64,000 nucleotides of DNA from Lysobacter_C viscosus (GTDB taxonomy: Bacteria > Pseudomonadota > Gammaproteobacteria > Xanthomonadales > Xanthomonadaceae). The stretch lies in contig NZ_JBJMAV010000001.1 of NCBI RefSeq assembly GCF_046600715.1, positions 682,001-746,000 of the forward strand. Reading direction: 5' to 3'. Position 1 is the first letter of the stretch. Every line of letters begins with the position of its first letter. A program made the position numbers and the translations under genes. Under the pieces are notes generated by a model. The model had not been told where the DNA came from. It did no database searches and was given only the letters and a program-made list of their open reading frames with translations. Positions 24,686 through 33,820 of this stretch are shown in pieces.

Positions 24686-25222
24686 ATGGCCATCTGGAAA
24701 GACACCCCCGCCCCCGCTTCCAAGTCCAACCCGCCAACCCCTGCCACGCCGCCCGCGTCGAACCCGGCCCCGGAGGCCGCATCGTTCGATGCCGCGCCGG
24801 TACGTGACATCGCCTCCGCTTCACCCGGCCCGTCACGCGCAGCCGAACCCCAGCTCAAGGAGTCGCTGATCGCCTCCGACCTGACGATCGAAGGCAAGAT
24901 CGAGGGCACCGGCCACGTCCGCATTGCCGGCAAGTTCAACGGCGACGTCAACGTGCAGGGCAACCTCACCATCGAGAATGGCGCCAAGCTGACCGGTGGC
25001 GTGCGCGCGCTCAAGGTGATCGTGGCCGGCGAGCTCGAGGGCAACATCGAGGCGGCGCAGAAGGTCGAGCTGCTCGAATCGGGCGCATTGACCGGTGACG
25101 TCAAGGCCGGTTCCCTGACCGTGGCCAACGGTGCGCGCATGCGTGGCCAGGTCGACTTCGGCTGGGGCGACAAGGGCTCGGCCAAGGGTGGCAGCAAGGC
25201 GGGCAACGACGACGCCGCATGA
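24686..25222 (+). CDS. Bactofilin
   Basis: A disordered Pro/Ala-rich N-terminus (about residues 1-58) precedes a central bactofilin domain of short beta repeats at about 60-155: ESLIASDLTIEGKIEGTGHV, GDVNVQGNLTIENGAKLTGG, ELEGNIEAAQKVELLESGAL. The C-terminal tail is short and Gly/Lys-rich. Bactofilins polymerise without nucleotide and scaffold envelope or cell-shape enzymes. The downstream zinc-ribbon gene overlaps by four bases (ATGA), so the two are coupled. Its place inside the liu set looks incidental; its own promoter could lie in the 167-base gap upstream. Confidence 0.88.
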   Translation: MAIWKDTPAPASKSNPPTPATPPASNPAPEAASFDAAPVRDIASASPGPSRAAEPQLKESLIASDLTIEGKIEGTGHVRIAGKFNGDVNVQGNLTIENGAKLTGGVRALKVIVAGELEGNIEAAQKVELLESGALTGDVKAGSLTVANGARMRGQVDFGWGDKGSAKGGSKAGNDDAA

Positions 25223-25575
25223 GCGCTGCGCGTCCGGGAACCGCAGGTGCCACCCGCACCTGCCCGCATTGCAAGGCGACGATCCTGGAGAGTTCCAGCG
25301 TCTGTCCGCAATGCCGCGGGCACCTGCGCTTCGATGCCGAGGCCGGTGCCGGCAACGCGCTCAAGTCCACCCCCTTGCAGGTCGAAGGCACCATCCCCGC
25401 CCCGGCGGATGGCGCCTGCGAATACACCATGGTGCTGGCGATCCGCGATGGCCGCGGACGCGAGATCAACAGGCAGATCGTCGGCGTCGGGGCCATGCAG
25501 CCCGGCGAGGAACGCACCTTCAGCCTGGTGGTGGAGGCGACCGAAGTGCCGCTGCATCGTCGGCGCAAGCACTGA
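25219..25575 (+). CDS. Zinc-ribbon protein coupled to bactofilin
   Basis: The 118-residue product has an N-terminal zinc ribbon, CPHC...CPQC (Cys at about 15, 18, 29 and 32), followed by an all-beta region (STPLQVEGTIPAPADGACEY, RTFSLVVEATEVPLH) and a basic end RRRKH. It starts within the last codon of the bactofilin gene. I do not recognise a named family. The tight coupling suggests a partner of the bactofilin, for example a bridge between filament and another protein. Confidence 0.7.
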   Translation: MSAARPGTAGATRTCPHCKATILESSSVCPQCRGHLRFDAEAGAGNALKSTPLQVEGTIPAPADGACEYTMVLAIRDGRGREINRQIVGVGAMQPGEERTFSLVVEATEVPLHRRRKH

Positions 25576-25756
25576 GCCGGAGACCGCAGCGGTCCTGACC
25601 GTACGCGGCACGCGCGGCCGTGCCTGCGCTTTCCGCTGGCCCCGGCGGCGGTAAAGGCACGCTACCGCCTGCGGGCTCGGACCTGACGACCACCCGGACG
25701 CGGGCTGGACGGGACCACCGGCTATCATGCCGGCCTGCCCACAAAGGCCTGCCTGC

Positions 25757-26554
25757 ATGAACCACCCGCTGCTGCACGTGCGCGAGGGCGCCGTCGCCCG
25801 TCTCCGCCTGAACCGGCCGGAGGTGCACAACGCCTTCGATGCCATGCTCATCGCCGCACTGACCGGCGCACTCAACAGCGTGGCGAACGATCCGGACGTG
25901 CGGGTGGTGATCCTGGAGGGCGAAGGGGCGTCGTTCTCGGCCGGTGCGGACCTCAACTGGATGCGGGGCATGGCCTCCGCCAGCGAGCAGGAGAACCGCG
26001 TCGATTCGCTGGCACTGGCGCGCCTGATGCGGACCCTGGACGAACTGCCCAAGCCGACCATCGCCCGCGTGCATGGGGCGGCGTTCGGCGGGGGCGTGGG
26101 GCTGGTGGCGTGCTGCGACATCGCCATCGGCGCGCAGGGGGCGAAGTTCGGCCTCACGGAGAGCAGGCTCGGCCTGCTGCCGGCGGTGATATCGCCCTAC
26201 GTGATCGCGGCAATCGGCTCGCGCCAGGCGCGGCGCTGGTTCGCGACGGCGGAGTTGTTCGATGCCGCGCAGGCCGCGCGCATGGGCCTGCTGCACGAGG
26301 CGGTGGAACCCGACGCCCTGGACGATGCGGTGCAGCGCCAGGTCGACCTGCTGCTCAAGGCCGGCCCAGTGGCGGCAGCGCAGGCCAAGTCGCTGGTGCG
26401 CGACGTTGCCAGCCACAGCGAACGCGACCGCCACGACCAGGACAATGCCGCCTTGATCGCCAGGCTGCGCGTCTCTGCCGAAGGCCAGGAGGGACTGGCG
26501 GCGTTCCTTGAGAAGCGCACGGCCGGATGGGTGGAGGAAAGGCCCGGGCTTTGA
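25757..26554 (+). CDS. liuC: Methylglutaconyl-CoA hydratase (enoyl-CoA hydratase family)
   Basis: Crotonase-fold enzyme of 265 residues that would hydrate 3-methylglutaconyl-CoA to HMG-CoA. Features: NRPEVHNAFDAMLIAALTGA, oxyanion-hole segments FSAGADLNWMRGM and VHGAAFGGGVGLVACCD, and GLTESRLGLLPAVISPYVI. The LNWM and LPAVISPYV segments are typical of the leucine-pathway hydratases rather than general enoyl-CoA hydratases. Position immediately before the biotin carboxylase subunit gene supports this. ATG at 25757 preferred over an upstream in-frame ATG at 25727, which would add ten residues of poor fit. Confidence 0.88.
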   Translation: MNHPLLHVREGAVARLRLNRPEVHNAFDAMLIAALTGALNSVANDPDVRVVILEGEGASFSAGADLNWMRGMASASEQENRVDSLALARLMRTLDELPKPTIARVHGAAFGGGVGLVACCDIAIGAQGAKFGLTESRLGLLPAVISPYVIAAIGSRQARRWFATAELFDAAQAARMGLLHEAVEPDALDDAVQRQVDLLLKAGPVAAAQAKSLVRDVASHSERDRHDQDNAALIARLRVSAEGQEGLAAFLEKRTAGWVEERPGL

Positions 26555-26605
26555 CACTTATGATCTGTCCGCGTCCATCCGTGTTCATCCGTGGCTGAAA
26601 ACAGA

Positions 26606-28603
26606 ATGTTCAACAAGATCCTCATCGCCAACCGTGGCGAAATCGCGCGCCGGGTCATCCGTACCTGTCGGCGCCTCGGCATCCGCACGGTCGCGGTGTA
26701 TTCGCAGGCCGACGCCGGCGCGCAGCACGTGCGCCAGGCCGATGAGGCCTACCTGATCGGTGGCCCGCAACCGGCGGACAGCTACCTGCGGGGCGAGGCG
26801 ATCATCGAGGTGGCGCTTCGCAGCGGCGCGCAGGCGGTCCATCCCGGCTACGGCTTCCTCAGCGAGAACGCCGACTTCGCCGAAGCCGTCGAGGACGCCG
26901 GGCTGGTCTTCATCGGCCCGAAAGCCGCGTCCATGCGCAAAATGGGCAGCAAGGCCGGGGCCAAGGACCTGATGCAGGCCGCGGGCGTGCCGGTGGTGCC
27001 CGGCTACACGGGCGAGGAGCAGGACCCCGGTCACCTCCATGCCGAGGCCGACCGCATCGGCTACCCGCTGATGATCAAGGCCGCGCACGGTGGCGGCGGC
27101 AAGGGCATGCGCATCGTGCGCGCCTCGGGCGAGTTCCTGCCCGCGCTGGAGAGCTGCCAGCGCGAGGCCAGGAATGCGTTCGGCCGCGACCGCGTGTTGC
27201 TGGAACGCTATGTCGAGCGCCCGCGCCATATCGAGATCCAGGTGTTCGGCGACACCCACGGCAACGTGATCCACCTCAACGAGCGCGAGTGCTCGGCCCA
27301 GCGCCGCTACCAGAAGGTGCTGGAAGAAGCGCCCTCGCTCTTCCTGACCGACGCTCTGCGCGCAGAGATGGGCGATGCGGCGGTGCTCGCCGCGCGCGCG
27401 ATCGACTACGTCAACGCCGGCACGGTGGAGTTCATCGTCGGCCAGGACGGCCGCTTCTACTTCATGGAGATCAACACCCGCCTGCAGGTGGAGCACCCGG
27501 TCACCGAGTGCGTGACCGGGCTGGACCTGGTCGAACTGCAGCTGCGCGTCGCCGCCGGCGAACCGTTGCCGGTCGCCCAGGGTGACGTGCGCCAGCAGGG
27601 GCACGCAATCGAAGTGCGGCTGTACGCCGAGGACCCGGACGCCGGCTTCCTGCCCGGCTCCGGGCGCCTGGAGCGGCTGCGGCTTCCCGAGACCGGCAAC
27701 GGGATCCGGGTCGATTCCGGCGTCGTCGAGGGCGATACCGTCACCATCTTCTACGACCCGATGATCGCCAAGCTGATCGTCCACGCCGAGGACCGGCCGA
27801 AGGCCCTGGCCCGCATGCGCGACGCGCTGGCGCAGTGCGAGATCGACGGACCGAAATCCAACATCGGCTTCCTGGAGGCGCTGCTCCGCCACCCGGCCGT
27901 GGTCGAGGGCACGATCGACACCGGCTACCTGGACCGGCACCTGGACGAGTTCCTCCACGACGCCGCGCCCGACCCCGTGCTGCTGGTCGCCGGCGCGGTC
28001 GCGCAGCTGCTGGTGCAGGAAGACGACAGCCGCCGGGCGGCCTCGGGCTCGACCGATCCGGGATCGCCGTGGTCGATCGCCGACGGCTGGCGGCTGGGCC
28101 ATGGTGGCCACCGCCAGCTGGCATTCGGGCTGCGGGATGGCCGGATCGAGGTGGACGCCAACGGCAGCGGCGGCGAGTACCGGGTCCAGCACGACGGCAC
28201 CACTTACAGGGTCGAAGGCGCGCGCCTGGCCGGCGACAGCCTGAGCCTGCGCATCGACGGCACCGGCCGGCGGTTCCAGGTACTCGAACGCGGGCGCGTG
28301 CTGAGCCTGCACGACGGCGAGCGGCGCCTGCGCCTGGCGCCCCTGTCGATGTGTCGCCACGAAGCCGGCGCAGCCGCTGCCGGCGCCGACCGCGTGACCG
28401 CGCCGATGCCGGGGCGCGTGGTGGTGGCCCGCGCGGCCAGCGGCGACGTGGTCGAAGCGGGCCAGGAGGTCATGGTGATCGAAGCCATGAAAATGGAGCT
28501 CAGCCTGAAGGCGCCCCGCGACGGCACCATCGCCGAGGTGCGCGCCCAGGCCGGCGATTTCGTCGAAGCCGACGCCGTGCTGGTCCTGCTGGAGGAGGCA
28601 TGA
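26606..28603 (+). CDS. liuD: Methylcrotonyl-CoA carboxylase alpha (biotin carboxylase/carrier) subunit
   Basis: The 665-residue protein begins FNKILIANRGEIARRVIRTC, then the ATP-grasp biotin carboxylase domain (AAHGGGGKGMRIV, about 155-167; FMEINTRLQVEHPVTE, about 288-303), a BT linker domain and a C-terminal biotinyl domain with VIEAMKMELSL, where Lys at about 628 carries biotin. Together with the beta subunit at 22908 it makes a complete carboxylase. The next gene, HMG-CoA lyase, overlaps its stop (ATGA). ATG at 26606 fits the family start; an upstream in-frame start would add five residues. Confidence 0.94.
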   Translation: MFNKILIANRGEIARRVIRTCRRLGIRTVAVYSQADAGAQHVRQADEAYLIGGPQPADSYLRGEAIIEVALRSGAQAVHPGYGFLSENADFAEAVEDAGLVFIGPKAASMRKMGSKAGAKDLMQAAGVPVVPGYTGEEQDPGHLHAEADRIGYPLMIKAAHGGGGKGMRIVRASGEFLPALESCQREARNAFGRDRVLLERYVERPRHIEIQVFGDTHGNVIHLNERECSAQRRYQKVLEEAPSLFLTDALRAEMGDAAVLAARAIDYVNAGTVEFIVGQDGRFYFMEINTRLQVEHPVTECVTGLDLVELQLRVAAGEPLPVAQGDVRQQGHAIEVRLYAEDPDAGFLPGSGRLERLRLPETGNGIRVDSGVVEGDTVTIFYDPMIAKLIVHAEDRPKALARMRDALAQCEIDGPKSNIGFLEALLRHPAVVEGTIDTGYLDRHLDEFLHDAAPDPVLLVAGAVAQLLVQEDDSRRAASGSTDPGSPWSIADGWRLGHGGHRQLAFGLRDGRIEVDANGSGGEYRVQHDGTTYRVEGARLAGDSLSLRIDGTGRRFQVLERGRVLSLHDGERRLRLAPLSMCRHEAGAAAAGADRVTAPMPGRVVVARAASGDVVEAGQEVMVIEAMKMELSLKAPRDGTIAEVRAQAGDFVEADAVLVLLEEA

Positions 28604-29502
28604 GCGCCCTGCCCCCCCGCGTCCGCATCGTCGAAGTCGGGCCGCGCGACGGCCTGCAGAACGAGAAGACCCAGGTCGCCACCGCCGACAAGATCGAACT
28701 GGTCGACCGGCTTTCGGCGACCGGCCTGAAGTCCATCGAGGCCACCAGCTTCGTCAGCCCCAAATGGGTCCCGCAGCTGGCCGACGCGGCCGATGTCTTC
28801 GCCGGCATCACGCGCCGTGCGGGCGTCCGCTACCCGGTGCTGGTGCCCAACCTGCAGGGTTATGAACGCGCACGCGAGGTGGGGGTGGAGGAGATCGCGG
28901 TGTTCAGCGCCGCGTCTGAGGCCTTCAACCGCAAGAACATCAACGCCGGCATCGATGAGTCGCTTGCGCGCTTCGCGCCGATCATGGAGCGCGCCCGCGC
29001 GGACGGCGTCGCGGTGCGTGGCTACGTGTCCACGGTGCTGGGCTGCCCCTACCAGGGGGACGTCGCGGTGGCCGACGTGGTCCGCGTAGCACGTGAACTG
29101 CACTTGATGGGCTGCTACGAAATCTCCTTGGGGGACACCATCGGCGTGGGCACCCCGGGCCGGGCGCGGGCGATGCTTCGCGCGGTTGCCACCGCCGTGC
29201 CCATGCAGGCGCTGGCGGTCCACTTCCACGACACCTACGGCCAGGCGCTGGCCAACATCCTGGCGTGCCTGGAGGAAGGCGTGTCCGTGGTCGACGCGGC
29301 CGTCTCCGGCGCAGGCGGCTGTCCCTACGCGAAGGGCGCCAGCGGCAACGTGGCCAGCGAGGACGTGGTGTACATGCTGCACGGGCTCGGCATCGAGACC
29401 GGCGTGGACCTCGCCGCGCTGGCCGAGACCGGCCGCTGGCTGGCGGCGAAGCTGGGCCGGGAGACGGGCAGCAAGGTCGGACGGGCGCTCGCGGTGTCAT
29501 GA
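28600..29502 (+). CDS. liuE: Hydroxymethylglutaryl-CoA lyase
   Basis: The 300-residue TIM-barrel lyase cleaves HMG-CoA to acetoacetate and acetyl-CoA, the last step of the leucine pathway. Signatures: VEVGPRDGLQNEKTQVAT with the metal-binding Asp, EATSFVSPKWVPQLADA, the His pair in LAVHFHDTYGQALAN, and the active-site loop SGAGGCPYAKGASGN with catalytic Cys at about 241. It starts four bases inside liuD after a strong GGAGGAG site, and its own stop overlaps the following c-di-GMP gene, so all three are read from one message. Confidence 0.94.
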   Translation: MSALPPRVRIVEVGPRDGLQNEKTQVATADKIELVDRLSATGLKSIEATSFVSPKWVPQLADAADVFAGITRRAGVRYPVLVPNLQGYERAREVGVEEIAVFSAASEAFNRKNINAGIDESLARFAPIMERARADGVAVRGYVSTVLGCPYQGDVAVADVVRVARELHLMGCYEISLGDTIGVGTPGRARAMLRAVATAVPMQALAVHFHDTYGQALANILACLEEGVSVVDAAVSGAGGCPYAKGASGNVASEDVVYMLHGLGIETGVDLAALAETGRWLAAKLGRETGSKVGRALAVS

Positions 29503-32078
29503 CCGCACCGCCGTCCGCGCCCGGCCTGCCCCAACCGCCCCAGGCGGCGGACGCGGTCGCGACCCTGGCGGCCCTGGACGCGGCGTGCGAAGCAGCCGAC
29601 CTGCCCGAGGCGACCCTGGACCTGTTGCGTCGCGCGCGCGATGCCCTGCGCGCATCGGCCGTTGACGCGCAGGCCGCGCGGATGCGCTACCACGCGCTGT
29701 TCGACGCGGTGCCCGACCCGGTCAGCATCCTTGACGAATCCGGGCTGGTGCTCGACCTCAACCGGGCGGGCCTGGCGGCGTACCAGCGCACGCGCGAGGA
29801 GATCGTCGGGCAGCCCATCCACGTCCTGAACCCGGAGCTGCCCCCCGACCACCTCAAGCCGGTCTGGGAAACGCTCAACCGCGGCGGCACCTACGTCGTC
29901 GAAGTCACCAACATGCGCAGCGACGGCAGCCGCTTCCCGGTGGAGGTGCACTCGGCCGGGTTCGTGCACGAGGGTCGCAACTGCATCGTTGCCGTCGCCC
30001 GCGACCTCAGCGGCCGCCGCGACGCGGAATGGCGCCACCGCGAACTGATGGAAACCATCGACCGCGCGATCCTGGTGCAGGACAGCAGCGGACGCGTGGT
30101 GCACGCCAACATCGCGGCGATGCGCCTGTTCGGCGTCGGCGAGGGCCAGCGCATCGGCGAGGAGTTGGCCTCCACGCGCTGGAAGGTGGTCGACGAGCAT
30201 GGCCGCGAGTTGCCCGCCGAGCAGCTGCCGCAGCAGCGTGCGCTGCGCTGGGGTCGCAATGTCGAGGCCACGCTGGGCTACTTCGACCGCCAGCGCCAGC
30301 AGCTTGCCTGGCTTTCAGTCACCGCCGTGCCGCAGTTCCCCGCCGGCGCCAACCGTCCACAGCAGGTACTGACGCTGTTCTCCGACATCACCGCGCTCAA
30401 GCGCGAGAGCGCGCTGTTCGAACGGGCCCAGGCTCTGGCACACATCGGCGGCTGGGAATGGGAAACCGCGCGCGACCACCTCTACCTGACCGACGAGGCC
30501 CAGCGCATCCTCGGTTGCAGACCCGCGCCGGACACGCTGGGGGGCCTGCTGGGCTGCTTCCGGCCGGGCGACCGCCAGCGGGTGCGCGACGCACTGGACC
30601 GCACGATGGCCACCGGGCACGCGCTCAACCTGGACATCCAGGGCACCCGGGGCAGCGGCCAACCTTTCTGGGTGCGCCTGATCGGCGAGGCCGAGGCCGG
30701 CGACCTGCTGAGCTCCCGGTTGACCGGCACGCTGCAGGACATCACCGAACGCAAGCAGTCCGAGCAGACACTGCAGGTGCAGGCGCGCACCGATCCGCTG
30801 ACCGGCCTGCTCAACCGCGACGCCGCGCTGCTGGAACTCGACGCCCGCCTCGGCGACCCGCAGCAGCAGGAACTGGCGGTGCTGTACATCGACCTGGACC
30901 GCTTCAAGGTGGTCAACGACGTGCTGGGCCACGCCGCCGGCGACCGCTTGCTGACCTCGGCCGCACAGCGCATCCAGGCCGCGGTCGGTACCGAGGCCCT
31001 GATCGCCCGCTTCGGGGGTGACGAGTTCCTGGTGGTCTGCTCCACCGGCGATGACGCCGGACGCCCGGAACGCCTGGCCGAAGCAATCCTGCGCGAGTTC
31101 GGGGCCAGCTTCCGCATGGACGGCGAGGAGTTCAGCATCACCGCCAGCATCGGTATCGCGCGCGCGCCGGGCGACGGCGTGGGCTCGCAGCACCTGATCC
31201 AGTCCGCCGACGTGGCGATGTACAGCAGCAAACGCCGCGGCCGCAACGGGTGGCAGGGCTTCACCAGCGAGCTGGCCGAGCAGCAACTGCAACGCCTGCA
31301 ACTGGAGACCCACCTGCGCCGCGCGGTCCAGAACGAGGAATTCCACCTCGTCTACCAGCCGCAGGTGGACCTGGCCAGCGGCGCGCTTGTCGCCGCCGAA
31401 GCGCTGATCCGCTGGCGCAATCCCTCGTTGGGGGAAATGCGGCCCGACCACTTCATCGACCATGCCGAGTCCACCGGCGATATCGTCGGCATCGGCAACT
31501 GGGTGATGGCCCAGGCGTGCACGCAACTGCGCCGCTGGCGCGAACAGGGCGTGCCGATCGAACGGGTGGCGGTGAATGTGTCCTACCGGCAGTTCCTGGG
31601 CGAAGACCTGGCCCGCAACGTCCGCCAGGCATTGGCGGAGTCGGGCTTGCCCGGCAGCGCGCTGGAGCTGGAGTTCACCGAGCGGGTCCTGATCGAGGAC
31701 GAACCCGACACGCTGCGCACCTTCGCCGAGTTGCGCGAGCTGGGGGTGAAGCTGGCGATCGACGACTTCGGCGAGGGCTACAGCGCGCTGAACTACCTGC
31801 GCCGGCTGCCGATCCACGGCCTCAAGCTGAGCCAGCTGTTCGTGCAGGGCGTGCCGGGCAACCATTCGGATGTCGCGGTGTGCCAGGCGGTGGCGGGCAT
31901 TGCCGGCAGCCTGGGCCTGGGCGTGGTGGCCGAAGGCGTGGAGACGGAGTTGCAGCGCGAGTTCCTGCTTGGACTGGGCGTGCAGCTGGGGCAGGGCTTC
32001 CTGTTCGCGCCCGGGCTGCTGCCGGTCGAATTGCAGAAGCGCTATCCGGCCCGCCGGCCCGCGGCCGCAGCGGGCTGA
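29499..32078 (+). CDS. PAS-PAS-PAS-GGDEF-EAL cyclic-di-GMP turnover protein
   Basis: The 859-residue soluble protein has PAS domains at about 60-175, 185-300 and 305-415 (each with a closing DLSGRRDAEWR, DITALKRESA or DITERKQSEQ type segment), a GGDEF domain at about 425-585 with an intact RFGGDEFLV, and an EAL domain at about 600-850. EAL residues are largely conserved: AAEALIRW, NVSYRQF, LEFTERV, IDDFGEGYSALN, LKLSQLF (usual KIDxxF altered), AEGVETE, LGQGFLF. No membrane helix is visible, so it senses a cytosolic cue. The start lies within the HMG-CoA lyase stop (ATGA), linking its production to leucine catabolism. Net activity cannot be predicted. Confidence 0.9.
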   Translation: MTAPPSAPGLPQPPQAADAVATLAALDAACEAADLPEATLDLLRRARDALRASAVDAQAARMRYHALFDAVPDPVSILDESGLVLDLNRAGLAAYQRTREEIVGQPIHVLNPELPPDHLKPVWETLNRGGTYVVEVTNMRSDGSRFPVEVHSAGFVHEGRNCIVAVARDLSGRRDAEWRHRELMETIDRAILVQDSSGRVVHANIAAMRLFGVGEGQRIGEELASTRWKVVDEHGRELPAEQLPQQRALRWGRNVEATLGYFDRQRQQLAWLSVTAVPQFPAGANRPQQVLTLFSDITALKRESALFERAQALAHIGGWEWETARDHLYLTDEAQRILGCRPAPDTLGGLLGCFRPGDRQRVRDALDRTMATGHALNLDIQGTRGSGQPFWVRLIGEAEAGDLLSSRLTGTLQDITERKQSEQTLQVQARTDPLTGLLNRDAALLELDARLGDPQQQELAVLYIDLDRFKVVNDVLGHAAGDRLLTSAAQRIQAAVGTEALIARFGGDEFLVVCSTGDDAGRPERLAEAILREFGASFRMDGEEFSITASIGIARAPGDGVGSQHLIQSADVAMYSSKRRGRNGWQGFTSELAEQQLQRLQLETHLRRAVQNEEFHLVYQPQVDLASGALVAAEALIRWRNPSLGEMRPDHFIDHAESTGDIVGIGNWVMAQACTQLRRWREQGVPIERVAVNVSYRQFLGEDLARNVRQALAESGLPGSALELEFTERVLIEDEPDTLRTFAELRELGVKLAIDDFGEGYSALNYLRRLPIHGLKLSQLFVQGVPGNHSDVAVCQAVAGIAGSLGLGVVAEGVETELQREFLLGLGVQLGQGFLFAPGLLPVELQKRYPARRPAAAAG

Positions 32079-32213
32079 CCTGCACGAACGGCCGGGTGGG
32101 TGTGGCCGCAGCCGCGACTGCCCTGCCCCGCCCGCCGACGCACGCGGCGCCGCTGCCCACGTCCGACCGGCCGGCGCGGTAAAATCCCGCCCTTTCCGAC
32201 CGCAGGATTCCGC

Positions 32214-32984
32214 ATGCAGCTTTCCGATACCCGCGCGATCGTCACCGGTGGCGTGTCCGGCCTTGGCCTGGCCGTGGCCAGCCACCTGGTGGCACAGGGC
32301 GGCAGGGTCGCGCTGTTCGACGTCAATGACGAGAAGGGCGCCGCGGCCGTGGCCGAGCTGGGCGAGTCCAATGCCCGCTACTTCAAGACCGACGTGACCG
32401 ACGAAGCCGGCGTGGCCGCCAACGTGGCCGGCGCCCGGGACTTCCTGGGTGGGCTAAACGCGGCGATCAACTGCGCCGGCATCCTCGGTGCCGGGCGCGT
32501 GCTGGGGCGCGAGGGCTCGATGAAGCTGGGCCAGTTCCAGGCCACGGTGATGGTCAACCTGGTCGGCAGCTTCAATGTCGCCAAGGCCGCGGCAGAGGTC
32601 ATGCAGCACAACGAGGCGGGCGAGGACGGCGAGCGCGGCGTGATCGTCAACACCGCATCGGTCGCCGCTTACGAAGGCCAGATCGGCCAGGCCGCCTATT
32701 CGGCCAGCAAGGGCGGCGTGGTCGGCATGACGCTGCCGATGGCACGCGAGCTTGCGCGCTTCGGAATCCGCGTCATGACCGTGGCGCCGGGCATCTTCTG
32801 GACCCCGATGGTCGATGGCATGCCCGACGACGTGCAGAAGTCGCTGTCGGCGTCGATCCCGTTCCCCTCCCGGCTGGGCCGGGCCGACGAGTTCGCCGAC
32901 CTGGTCGCCTACATCCTGGGCAACCGCTACCTCAACGGCGAGACCATCCGCCTGGACGGCGCCACGCGCTTGGCGCCCAAGTAG
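32214..32984 (+). CDS. Short-chain dehydrogenase, 3-hydroxyacyl-CoA dehydrogenase type-2-like
   Basis: The 256-residue classical SDR has the NAD site IVTGGVSGLGLAVA, Asp at the end of strand 2 (LFDVND, favouring NAD), INCAG, catalytic Ser in VNTASVAAYEGQIGQ and YxxxK in AAYSASKGG. The overall pattern, including RYFKTDVTDEAGV and APGIFWTPMVDGMP, resembles HSD17B10-type 2-methyl-3-hydroxybutyryl/3-hydroxyacyl-CoA dehydrogenases of isoleucine and fatty acid breakdown, which would suit the neighbouring branched-chain pathway. That substrate call is inference. Confidence 0.82.
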   Translation: MQLSDTRAIVTGGVSGLGLAVASHLVAQGGRVALFDVNDEKGAAAVAELGESNARYFKTDVTDEAGVAANVAGARDFLGGLNAAINCAGILGAGRVLGREGSMKLGQFQATVMVNLVGSFNVAKAAAEVMQHNEAGEDGERGVIVNTASVAAYEGQIGQAAYSASKGGVVGMTLPMARELARFGIRVMTVAPGIFWTPMVDGMPDDVQKSLSASIPFPSRLGRADEFADLVAYILGNRYLNGETIRLDGATRLAPK

Positions 32985-33002
32985 CTCGCCACCCAATCCG
33001 CT

Positions 33003-33109
33003 GTAGGAGCGACGTGAGTCGCGATCGCCAATAGGCGTTGCGCCGGGTCGCGACCCACGTCGCTCCTGCATCGAAGCCGGGCCATGTTCGCGGCTGAAGC
33101 CGCTCCTAC
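33003..33109. repeat. GTAGGAGCG-type REP triplet
   Basis: GTAGGAGCGACGTGAGTCGC (from 33003) is mirrored by GCGACCCACGTCGCTCCTGC (33050-33069), followed by an inverted GGCTGAAGCCGCTCCTAC copy (33092-33109). The first two could fold into one long stem. The block lies between the dehydrogenase stop and efpL. Confidence 0.88.
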
Positions 33110-33136
33110 CAAGACCAGACATCCACCGGACAACGC

Positions 33137-33703
33137 ATGAAAGCCTACGACGTCAAGAAGGGAAACGTGGTCGAACACGGCGGCACCGTGTACCAGGTGC
33201 GCGACATCGAACGCAGCTCGCCGCAGGGCCGCGGTGGCAACGTCAAGTTCCGCTTCACCATGTACTCGGTCCCGGGTGGGCAGAAGTACGACCTGAGCGT
33301 CGGTGGCGACGACGAGCTGAAGGAAGTCGAACTCAGCCGGCGCCAGGCGACGTTCTCGTACAAGGACGGGGACGCGTTCGTGTTCCTGGACGATGAGGAC
33401 TACACGCCCTACACCCTCGACGCCGATGCACTGGGCGACGACGCCGGCTACGTCATCCCCGACCTGGCCGGCTGCTACGTGCAGATCATCGACGACCAGC
33501 CGGTGGCGCTGCAGTTGCCGCAGACGGTGGCCATCGAGGTGGTCGAGACACCGCCCGAACTCAAGGGTGGCACCGCGACCAAGCGGCCCAAGCCGGCACG
33601 GCTCTCGACCGGGCTGGAGATCATGGTCCCGGAATACATCGCCAACGGCGAGCGTGTGCTGGTGAACACCACCAGCGGCGAGTTCGCCGGCCGCGCCGAC
33701 TGA
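33137..33703 (+). CDS. efpL: Elongation factor P-like protein EfpL (YeiP)
   Basis: The 188-residue, three-domain EF-P paralogue binds stalled ribosomes and helps at polyproline and other difficult motifs. The N-terminal loop IERSSPQGRGGNVKFRF carries Arg at the tip where EF-P has its modified Lys, the trait of the YeiP/EfpL subgroup. The OB domains follow (FSYKDGDAFVFLDDEDYTPY; then VAIEVVETPPELKGGTATKR and EIMVPEYIANGERVLVNTTS). Full length and monocistronic. Confidence 0.92.
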   Translation: MKAYDVKKGNVVEHGGTVYQVRDIERSSPQGRGGNVKFRFTMYSVPGGQKYDLSVGGDDELKEVELSRRQATFSYKDGDAFVFLDDEDYTPYTLDADALGDDAGYVIPDLAGCYVQIIDDQPVALQLPQTVAIEVVETPPELKGGTATKRPKPARLSTGLEIMVPEYIANGERVLVNTTSGEFAGRAD

Positions 33704-33820
33704 GCTGCACCCCTGGACGCGGGCCGGCAATGACGACGCAGCGCCAACGCCCGGTGCCATGGCACCCTGATCACGCGTACCGGCCGACACTGCGCGTCCG
33801 CCTCCGCGACGGCTGACCGG

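Noticed and set aside
30315..32285. Open frame of about 656 codons antisense to the GGDEF-EAL gene
   Set aside because: Shadow of the GC-rich coding strand, no domain visible.
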